Positions 24,610-31,210 of a stretch of DNA of 59,297 nucleotides are shown piece after piece. The notes below the pieces were generated by a model. It worked only from the letters and a program-made list of their open reading frames with translations. It was not told where the DNA came from and ran no database searches. Every line of letters begins with the position of its first letter. Position 1 is the stretch's first letter. A program made the position numbers and the translations under genes. Location: assembly GCA_023666885.1 (NCBI GenBank), contig JAMPBB010000003.1, forward strand, positions 1-59,297. Direction: 5' to 3'. Source of the DNA: Muribaculaceae bacterium. Its GTDB lineage: Bacteria > Bacteroidota > Bacteroidia > Bacteroidales > Muribaculaceae.

Positions 24610-26184
24610 CTATGTTATGTTTATGGTGTAATAATCAGGTATTTCTTGAAGCGACTCAAGTTTTAACTCATACTCCTTGGCACCATCTTCTTCATTTATG
24701 ACATCAAAACCTAACTTGTCATAAAAGTCGGCTACCTGAGAGTTCTTGGCTGTAGGTATATACTTGGCTTTAACCAATCGAATTCCTTTATTATACAGGA
24801 TGTTTAGGATTGACTTCACAAAAGCAGCCTCAATATTCTTGCCAAGTATTCGGCAACTAAGCAATAATGTGTCAATTATGGCTATTTCGCCACGATTAGA
24901 TATTAAAATCTCTCCGGTTATTCCATTATCGCCGAACTTATCGCTGACTGATATGCAATAAATATCATAGCCCTTGACAATAAGGGAATTAATGTCGGCT
25001 TCAGTGTAACGATGGGTTGTGAGGTTGAACTGATTGGTTTTCTGAGTCATCTGCACTATGCGCGGTATGTTGAACTCATTAGCTCCTACGATATCAATAT
25101 GAATGTCAAGGCTGCGGATAAAATCAGTCAAGTCAGTAAATCTTGCCTGCTCCGAAGCTCGCCGGGCATTTGCCTTATATTGCTCTGTTTTGGACAAATC
25201 CTCATTTGTAAGTCGGTAAGTACGGAAATAATCATTTACAAGTTTCTTGTAAAAATCCATAAGTTCGTATGGCCGTCTTGGGAATTCCGGCACGACAACC
25301 ATGGGTAATTGTTGGCGTACCAACTCCCTTTCAGTAGGATTGTCATCCACAAACACCATACTGTCAAGACCTATGTTCAACTCCTTGGCGAGCTCGCGGA
25401 TATTGTCAGCTTTGTTCTGCCAATTAATTCGGTAAGCGGCTATATGCTTAGGCCCAAGTTTGACAAACGGATTCTTAGCCCAAAGCTCCTTGACATCAAC
25501 CTCGTTGTTTTTACTGCATACCGTAAGAATAACACCGCTATTGACAAGACTAACGAGCGCCTCCTGAAAATACATGAATGCATTGCCGGGATAATCGCCA
25601 CTCATTTTCACTCCGCTTACGCCATCTTCGCCAAGCACTCCACTCCAGAGGGTATTGTCAAGGTCAAGTACCAGGCATTTCTTCCTTGGCTGATTCAATT
25701 CCTGAAGTTTCTTGCCCCACCATTCCCTAAAGGCCGGGGCAAGTGCAGGGCTGATAATCATCTGCGACAGGAAATAGAATTTCCAATTCATCCATGTATC
25801 GGGATTATGACGTGACAGGAATTCTCCGAAATCGATAACTCTTACATTCGGTTTCTCGGAAGCGATTCTCCATACCAACTCATTGACCGCCGATATTGCT
25901 TCATCAACATTACGGTCACTATAACACACAGCAGCATTGAATAGATTTTCAAGCGTGAGGATATAAAAAGGAGCAGATGCCGGAACAGCATCTGCCACTA
26001 ATTTCAGTTTATCGGCTATTCCGTTGATTTCCGTGACGGTATGCTCATGGACAGCACCTATAGGTACTGTGTAAAACCATAGATAACTGTCAGCCTCTGG
26101 AATCTGCGATATGTCATCGTAGCCCGAAAACTCACACGACTCATCAAATAGGTTTTCTATGGTGTAATTGCGGAATATGTACAT
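24610..26184 (-). CDS. FkbH-like HAD-IIIC enzyme (glyceryl-ACP forming)
   Basis: 524 residues. The N-terminal part (about 1-165) is the FkbH helper region; the HAD domain begins with KKCLVLDLDNTLWSGVLGEDG, giving the catalytic Asp174 and Asp176 of D-x-D-x-T. KNNEVDVKE and DDNPTERELVRQQLP are the following HAD motifs, and the C-terminal 150 residues form a GNAT-like domain. Characterised FkbH enzymes take 1,3-bisphosphoglycerate, remove phosphate and place a D-glyceryl group on an ACP (used for methoxymalonate units and tetronates). The ACP gene directly downstream supports this reaction. Confidence 0.9.
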   Translation of the reverse strand: MYIFRNYTIENLFDESCEFSGYDDISQIPEADSYLWFYTVPIGAVHEHTVTEINGIADKLKLVADAVPASAPFYILTLENLFNAAVCYSDRNVDEAISAVNELVWRIASEKPNVRVIDFGEFLSRHNPDTWMNWKFYFLSQMIISPALAPAFREWWGKKLQELNQPRKKCLVLDLDNTLWSGVLGEDGVSGVKMSGDYPGNAFMYFQEALVSLVNSGVILTVCSKNNEVDVKELWAKNPFVKLGPKHIAAYRINWQNKADNIRELAKELNIGLDSMVFVDDNPTERELVRQQLPMVVVPEFPRRPYELMDFYKKLVNDYFRTYRLTNEDLSKTEQYKANARRASEQARFTDLTDFIRSLDIHIDIVGANEFNIPRIVQMTQKTNQFNLTTHRYTEADINSLIVKGYDIYCISVSDKFGDNGITGEILISNRGEIAIIDTLLLSCRILGKNIEAAFVKSILNILYNKGIRLVKAKYIPTAKNSQVADFYDKLGFDVINEEDGAKEYELKLESLQEIPDYYTINIT

Positions 26185-26187
26185 ATC

Positions 26188-27234
26188 TTAATACTCTATT
26201 ACGGGTGACACATTGCAGTGATGAAGCGTCATCATCACCGTACCCCACGACAACCCGGCTCCGAAACCGCTCATAACGAACCGCTCGTTATCCCGCACGC
26301 CGCTTAGCTCCGAACAGATGGTAAGAGGTATCGACGCCGAACTCGTATTTCCATATTTCTGAATGCAATAGGGTACTTTGGCAGCATTGATTTTTAGTTT
26401 ACGGATAAAGAAGTCAGTCATGAATTTGTTTGACTGATGAAATACCAGCCAATCAATATCCTCATGCGTCAGACCGCTATCGGCAAGGATCTCTTTAACC
26501 CCTTTAGGTACAACCTTGATGGCAAAATTGAATACATCCATACCATCCATGTACACTTGCACATCGCTGCGGATATTGCCGTTCTCCCGCTCCAACTCAA
26601 CAAGGCTCCCCTCAGTAAGAGGTATTCGCATACCTGCCGGAATTTTTACCGCATCTTCCCCGGAACCATCTGTGCGCAATACGAATACGGATTCACCGAA
26701 CGAACCTTTCTCTATCAAGGTGGCCGTACCGGCATCGCCGTATAGAGGCACGTTTACCTTGTCACGTGGATTTACTACTTTCGAAAACGTTTCACCGTCA
26801 AGCAGCAGCACCCGGCCTATCCCCTCCATAGAAGCGTAGGCCATAGCTGCCGACAGTCCGTAAGTAAAGCCCGAACAAGCAAGGCTCAGATCCATAGCCG
26901 CACAGTCCTTGGTCAAGCCGAGCCTATTCTGTAATATACAAGCTGTAGCCGGGCTCCGATAGTCGGCAGTCTGACTCATGAACAGAAGCATGTCAACGGA
27001 TTCTGGAGAAATATCATTATCCTCCATCAATTTTTTTGCGGCCTTATAACAGAGGTCCGAAGCACATACATCAGCGTCGCAAATCCGGCGTTCATGTATG
27101 CCTACGGATGAAATCATTTTCTCAACTTCATCCGCAGGCATAATGTCGGTCAAGTCCTTATTGTATGCAATTTTAGGTGGCACACATGCCGCCATAGCAC
27201 GTATGCCCACGTTTCTATATCGTATTATGGCCAT
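26188..27234 (-). CDS. 3-oxoacyl-ACP synthase III (KAS III/FabH family), copy A
   Basis: 348 residues with an intact condensing triad: Cys120 (LSLACSGFTYG), His266 (LVFHQSNK) and Asn296 (KYGNTSSASIP). It should join a starter acyl-CoA or acyl-ACP to a carrier-bound nucleophile. Unlike housekeeping FabH, it lies in a cluster with FkbH, an SDR and two ACPs, and has a close paralogue two genes away. Spacing is 3 bases to FkbH and 2 bases to the SDR, within one operon. Confidence 0.92.
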   Translation of the reverse strand: MAIIRYRNVGIRAMAACVPPKIAYNKDLTDIMPADEVEKMISSVGIHERRICDADVCASDLCYKAAKKLMEDNDISPESVDMLLFMSQTADYRSPATACILQNRLGLTKDCAAMDLSLACSGFTYGLSAAMAYASMEGIGRVLLLDGETFSKVVNPRDKVNVPLYGDAGTATLIEKGSFGESVFVLRTDGSGEDAVKIPAGMRIPLTEGSLVELERENGNIRSDVQVYMDGMDVFNFAIKVVPKGVKEILADSGLTHEDIDWLVFHQSNKFMTDFFIRKLKINAAKVPYCIQKYGNTSSASIPLTICSELSGVRDNERFVMSGFGAGLSWGTVMMTLHHCNVSPVIEY

Positions 27235-27236
27235 TG

Positions 27237-27983
27237 TTACAGAGTATATCCTCCATCCACTTTTATATCAGTTCCCGTGACATAGGATGAGGCTTCCGAA
27301 AGAAGATATATAGCGGCATATGCAATATCCTCGGGTTGCCCCCAACGCTTTAATGGAACCTTTGATACTGTTTCTTCAAGTTTTTCAGCCTCGACAGCGC
27401 CACCGGTGTGCATAGGAGTTAGAATCATTCCCGGGGAAATAGTGTTTACGCGAACGGATTTTGAGGCATGCTCTACGGCTACATATTTCAGGAATGAAGA
27501 TAATGCCGCTTTCCCGGCTCCGTATATGCCATTGGCCGGACAGAAGTCGCACGTTCCGGCTATAGAATCAATCGCCACTATTGAGAATCCCGGATTGAAC
27601 AGTTTCTTCTTCAGAATGCTTCTCACTATTTCAATCGGTGAGAAGAGATTTGTGGCAAAGATACTCTCAAATCTCTTGCGGGTAGCGAATAATGTTGGCC
27701 ACATTTCCACAAATCCGGCTGCAAGGACCACACCATCTAAAATCGGCAATTCCTTGATGAGCAATGAAATCCCTTCATCACCTGACAAATCGGCAATAAT
27801 CCCTTTATGCCCGGATCCGTCAAGCGAATTCAGAGTTTCATTCAGGCGATTCTCATTGCGGCCTGTTATAATCAGATTAGCACCTGACTTTGAACATTGG
27901 ATAGCTATTTCTTTACCAATACCCGAGGATGCCCCCGTTACAAGTATGGTCTTTCCTTTGAGTGAGAATGGACTTTTCATCAT
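27237..27983 (-). CDS. Short-chain dehydrogenase/reductase (FabG-like)
   Basis: 248 residues, classical SDR. Cofactor loop TGASSGIGKEIA near residues 17-28, NAG-equivalent AAGFVEMWP, catalytic Ser in IDSIAGTC, and Tyr-x-x-x-Lys in YGAGKAAL. C-terminal DIKVDGGYTL is typical of 3-oxoacyl-ACP reductases. It would reduce the ketone made by the neighbouring KAS III enzymes or a sugar ketone. Overlaps the start side of KAS III copy B by 4 bases. Confidence 0.9.
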   Translation of the reverse strand: MMKSPFSLKGKTILVTGASSGIGKEIAIQCSKSGANLIITGRNENRLNETLNSLDGSGHKGIIADLSGDEGISLLIKELPILDGVVLAAGFVEMWPTLFATRKRFESIFATNLFSPIEIVRSILKKKLFNPGFSIVAIDSIAGTCDFCPANGIYGAGKAALSSFLKYVAVEHASKSVRVNTISPGMILTPMHTGGAVEAEKLEETVSKVPLKRWGQPEDIAYAAIYLLSEASSYVTGTDIKVDGGYTL

Positions 27984-29020
27984 AATTCTATCAGATTTGG
28001 CACCATGATACCGTCAGTTTCAAAAAAAGCAGCGCCCCAAGAAAGCCCCACGCCAAAGCCACATGCCATTATCTTTACGTTCCCGTTACGTAACCTGTCG
28101 GACAGCCGTGTGACAAGAGTTACCGGAATTGATGCGCATGATGTATTGCCAAATTCATCAAGGCTTATCGGAGCAGTTTCGGGAGTGAATTTCAATTTCT
28201 TGACTATCATATCGTTCATCTTCTTGTTTGCTTGATGCAAGACAAGATAGTCAGCATCAGAAACCTCAAAGCCATAACGTTTAGCCAAGTTCCGGACCGC
28301 CTTGGGAGCAGTGGTGATTCCAAAACTGAATACATCCATCCCTTTCATTTGGGATTGTATTGAGTTATACCAATGCCCTTCTATCTCATGCAGCTCAAGT
28401 GATTCTTGACTGAAAGGATGTTTTGCACCACCGTGGGGTATTATTATGGCATCGTATCCGCTTCCGTCAGTTCCCATATTGAAAAACATTGGACTGGCGC
28501 CCTCTTCATATTCAAGAGCTGTAGCTGTACCGGCGCTTCCAAACAGCAGGTCGTCATCCGGGCTAAATAATCCTGTATCGCCCACAAGGAGTAAGGCTTT
28601 GCGAATATTGCCGGTCTGCATCATTGAGGCAATATTACTTAGGCCATATACCCATCCTGAGCAGCCAAGCCCCAAATCGGCACAATAACATTCCTTCGAA
28701 AGGCCAAGACGGTCTTGCAATATGCACGATGTAGCCGGCAATATATAGTCGCCAGTCTGTGTGACTAATATAAGGGCATCTATCTCTTTCTTATCCCAGC
28801 CAAGGGATTCAATCAGCTTTTCTGCCGCCGCTGTACACAAGTCAGATGTGTGGAGCGCCTTATCATTTCGGCGTTCACGTACTCCCGTAGTATTGATGAA
28901 ATCATCAGCATTGTACGAAACTCCCTCGGAACTGTTTGCTCCAAGGTTGCTCTGCACTTTCTTAGGCACAGCCGTAGAAATGCCGGCTATTTTCACATTG
29001 TCAATTTTCAGATACGCCAT
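27980..29020 (-). CDS. 3-oxoacyl-ACP synthase III (KAS III/FabH family), copy B
   Basis: 346 residues with Cys120 (LGLGCSGWVYG), His262 (LVLHQANKK) and Asn292 (EFGNTSCASIP), an intact triad. It is clearly a paralogue of copy A but diverged through most of its length, which suggests a different acyl substrate or step rather than a recent duplicate. Translationally coupled to the ACP gene just upstream (one-base overlap at 29020) and to the SDR downstream. Confidence 0.92.
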   Translation of the reverse strand: MAYLKIDNVKIAGISTAVPKKVQSNLGANSSEGVSYNADDFINTTGVRERRNDKALHTSDLCTAAAEKLIESLGWDKKEIDALILVTQTGDYILPATSCILQDRLGLSKECYCADLGLGCSGWVYGLSNIASMMQTGNIRKALLLVGDTGLFSPDDDLLFGSAGTATALEYEEGASPMFFNMGTDGSGYDAIIIPHGGAKHPFSQESLELHEIEGHWYNSIQSQMKGMDVFSFGITTAPKAVRNLAKRYGFEVSDADYLVLHQANKKMNDMIVKKLKFTPETAPISLDEFGNTSCASIPVTLVTRLSDRLRNGNVKIMACGFGVGLSWGAAFFETDGIMVPNLIEL

Positions 29021-29253
29021 TATTCAGCTTTGGCTTTTACGGTGTTGAAGAGGTCTTCTATGGTAGTAGCGTTGCGAATATCATCGCCCTTTAGGGTTAC
29101 TTCATACTCATCATCGGCCATGGCTATGACTGAAAGGGCTGTGAGCGATGACCATTCATCAAGAGTCTTGAACTCTGTTTCTGCCGTGAATACGGATGCG
29201 TCCGTATCATCAAACTGCTCTGCAAACTTTTCCACGAATTCCTTGATTTCCAT
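29020..29253 (-). CDS. Acyl carrier protein (second copy)
   Basis: 77 residues. The carrier motif reads DEWSSLTALS, with the modified Ser expected to be Ser36; the usual Asp before it is replaced by Ser, a variant I associate with carriers encoded in Bacteroidota glycan clusters. The rest is a normal acidic helical carrier. Coupled by a one-base overlap to KAS III copy B, so it likely serves that enzyme. Confidence 0.87.
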   Translation of the reverse strand: MEIKEFVEKFAEQFDDTDASVFTAETEFKTLDEWSSLTALSVIAMADDEYEVTLKGDDIRNATTIEDLFNTVKAKAE

Positions 29254-29274
29254 TGTTATACTGTTATTTTGAAG

Positions 29275-29919
29275 TTAGAATTTGAATTTCTTTGCCGGGT
29301 TGCCCACATAAAGGCAGTTATCCTCAGGATTTTTCAGAAGCGGAGATAATGGGCTTAGGCGCACATTGTCGCCAATGTGAAGAAGCTGCTTCACAAAGGA
29401 CATTGCCCCGAAAAGGCATCCATTGCCAATGGTTACTTCGCCTGATATTCGGCAACCGGGCATAAAGGTATTGTAAGACCCTACATGTACGTCATGCCCG
29501 AACGTCACATCTCCATTCAGTAGATTGAAGTCACCTATCTGAATGTTGGTTGTGGCCACGCAGCCGCCGTGAATAATATTGCCTATCCCTATTTTAAATG
29601 TAAGAGGGTCTGTAATACAAAATGAATGGCTAATCAGATTCGGGAAACTGACCGATGGATTGGTAATCTTCGAATGGACAATTCGTGTAATACGTCCGTC
29701 GCCAAAACAAAGAGCCACCGCCAAGGGCGTTTTCCAGAGGTTTAACGCATCCATCCCTCCGAGAACTTTGCCGAAACTACCTATCTCCGTTCCCTCAGGG
29801 ATTCCATCATCAAAGAAGCCAACGAGCCTCCATGACTCATTCTCATCAAGCATATAGTCAAGAACGGCAGCCACTTCCCGGCCGAGTCCTCCTGCTCCGT
29901 ATATAGCAATATCCTTCAT
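29275..29919 (-). CDS. PglD/NeuD-like acetyltransferase
   Basis: 214 residues. The N-terminal Rossmann-like part (MKDIAIYGAGGLGREVA) and C-terminal left-handed beta-helix repeats (NIIHGGCVATTNIQIGDF, GHDVHVGSYN) are those of the PglD/NeuD sugar O/N-acyltransferase family, which acetylates UDP-amino sugars or sialic acids; the ending GNPAKKF is typical. The catalytic His is in the GHDVHVG region. It sits between the PglC-like sugar transferase and the ACP, and might accept the carrier-bound acyl group made by this cluster instead of acetyl-CoA. Confidence 0.9.
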   Translation of the reverse strand: MKDIAIYGAGGLGREVAAVLDYMLDENESWRLVGFFDDGIPEGTEIGSFGKVLGGMDALNLWKTPLAVALCFGDGRITRIVHSKITNPSVSFPNLISHSFCITDPLTFKIGIGNIIHGGCVATTNIQIGDFNLLNGDVTFGHDVHVGSYNTFMPGCRISGEVTIGNGCLFGAMSFVKQLLHIGDNVRLSPLSPLLKNPEDNCLYVGNPAKKFKF

Positions 29920-29928
29920 ATTTTTGAG

Positions 29929-30543
29929 TTAGTTATTTCCGTTAAATGCTTCCATTGTCACTGAAGTAGCAGATGAAATATCCTTCCGACTAATCACATT
30001 CTTTATTGTCTGACAGATTATTTTGCAGTCAGTAAGGAATGATATGTTGTCGACATACCATACATCAAGTTCAAATTTATATTTCCATGAAATTGCATTG
30101 CGGCCATGACACTGTGCCCACCCGGTTATGCCCGGGCGCACCTCATGGCGCCGCGCCTGGGCCTCTGAGTAAAGAGATAAATACTGAGGGAGCAGAGGGC
30201 GGGGACCGATCAATGACATGTCGCCCTTAAATACATTCAAAAGTTGCGGCAACTCATCAATCGAGGTAGAACGCACAAAGCGCCCTACATTCGTAAGCCT
30301 TTTTTCATCAGGTAAAAGATTCCCATTGTCATCTCTTTCATCAGTCATGGTCTTGAACTTGACTACATGGAAAATCTTGCCATCCTTTCCCGGACGCTCC
30401 TGAATGAAGAGTGCACCGGCACCTTTATTGGCTAAGTGCAGCCACACCGTAACCAACCCCAAAGGCAGCGACAAAACAAGCAATGCACCGCCGGATACGA
30501 TGATGTCAATAACTCTTTTGAAATATTTGCGATATGGGTTCAT
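29929..30543 (-). CDS. PglC-like undecaprenyl-phosphate sugar phosphotransferase
   Basis: 204 residues, minimal monotopic phosphoglycosyl transferase. One re-entrant membrane helix (SGGALLVLSLPLGLVTVWL, about 18-36) precedes the catalytic domain with ERPGKDGK, KFKTM, SIDELPQLLNV (catalytic DE pair) and GPRPLLP motifs. It moves a sugar-1-phosphate onto undecaprenyl phosphate at the inner membrane face, the first step of a glycan. No other glycosyltransferase lies nearby, so either the product is very short or assembly is completed elsewhere. First gene of the minus operon, behind a leader of about 390 bases. Confidence 0.92.
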   Translation of the reverse strand: MNPYRKYFKRVIDIIVSGGALLVLSLPLGLVTVWLHLANKGAGALFIQERPGKDGKIFHVVKFKTMTDERDDNGNLLPDEKRLTNVGRFVRSTSIDELPQLLNVFKGDMSLIGPRPLLPQYLSLYSEAQARRHEVRPGITGWAQCHGRNAISWKYKFELDVWYVDNISFLTDCKIICQTIKNVISRKDISSATSVTMEAFNGNN

Positions 30544-30612
30544 ATCATTGTCAATGAGGCACTACTGCGTGTAGCTTCCATTATGGTGTCAGTGCTTCTC
30601 ATTTCTGACAAT

Positions 30613-30659
30613 GAATAAAAAAGAATGCGTGAGAGCCATTACCTATTGCCCGCTCTCAC
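30613..30659 (-). terminator. Intrinsic terminator (attenuator candidate) in the sugar-transferase leader
   Basis: On the minus strand GTGAGAGC (30659-30652) pairs perfectly with GCTCTCAC (30636-30629), and TTCTTTTTTATTC follows at once. It lies about 75 bases before the start of the sugar transferase, so it would stop transcription of the whole operon unless relieved. The 3' arm, extended as CTCACGCA (30633-30626), can instead pair with TGCGTGAG at 30718-30711. Confidence 0.65.
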
Positions 30660-30710
30660 AACTTGAGGCCCTGAGATTGCCCATTTCCGTAGAACGAGCA
30701 ACGCGGAGAC

Positions 30711-30718
30711 CTCACGCA
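30711..30718 (-). promoter_or_regulatory. Possible antiterminator arm in the leader
   Basis: TGCGTGAG (minus strand) is the exact complement of CTCACGCA within the 3' arm of the terminator hairpin at 30629-30659. It is transcribed first, so it could capture that arm and prevent the terminator from forming, the usual layout of an attenuator. Confidence 0.45.
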
Positions 30719-30937
30719 AATATGTATAAACACGTATCTACGACACTCACGCGTCATTTGATACGGCATAATATACATATCCACATAAGCTATCCACCGT
30801 TGCACCATTCTTGACGGAAATTTGAAGTTTCTCAGGTTTCAAGTTGCCAAGAAAGAGCGCCGATAAATACGCCTTTTTAATATGTTTCACACCCGCCCAC
30901 AGACCCTCATCGGGATCTCCGCAGACAATTGCAACCG

Positions 30938-30945
30938 CAAAAATA
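30938..30945 (-). promoter_or_regulatory. -7 promoter element for the sugar-transferase operon
   Basis: TATTTTTG on the minus strand matches TAnnTTTG; at the expected upstream distance the sequence is TTTT rather than TTTG. Transcription would start near 30930, giving a leader of about 390 bases before the ATG at 30543. Confidence 0.45.
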
Positions 30946-31182
30946 CAAAATTTCAATCAGACGGTAAAAATTTTCTTGTCCCCAAATTTGGCACACAAAT
31001 CTCAGAAACTTATTGCTATGAATTCGTGGAGATTCCAAATCAAAGTGCAACGTTTGAGATGGAATCTTCAGAAGCCCTTAGGATCCCTCCAATATTAAGC
31101 ATATTAAGCATAATACTGCATTAAAACAGCGGAAACACCATCCATAACCGCCATAGGAGCAAATTACGGATATCTCATCCGG

Positions 31183-31204
31183 CGCCGGTAAGCAGGCACC
31201 GGCG
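31183..31204 (-). terminator. Hairpin after the TonB receptor gene
   Basis: CGCCGGT (31183-31189) pairs with ACCGGCG (31198-31204), 7 bases beyond the receptor stop on the minus strand. No strong T-run; terminator by position. Confidence 0.5.
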
Positions 31205-31210
31205 TGCGGT

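Larger units (their letters stand above)
30544..31210. other. Gene-free region between a TonB receptor gene and the sugar-transferase operon
   Basis: 667 bases with no credible gene. From right to left it holds a GC-rich hairpin after the receptor gene, a possible promoter element at 30938-30945 reading leftward, and a structured leader ending in a terminator-like hairpin at 30629-30659. A short tandem pair ATTAAGCAT-ATTAAGCAT is near 31093-31110. The remainder shows nothing I recognise. Confidence 0.6.

Noticed and set aside
30747..30956. Possible 69-codon leader peptide in the sugar-transferase leader
   Set aside because: It would begin upstream of the predicted transcription start (30938-30945 element lies inside it) and resembles no known protein.
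31093..31110. Tandem ATTAAGCAT pair
   Set aside because: Two copies of a 9-base AT-rich word are too few to call a repeat array or CRISPR.
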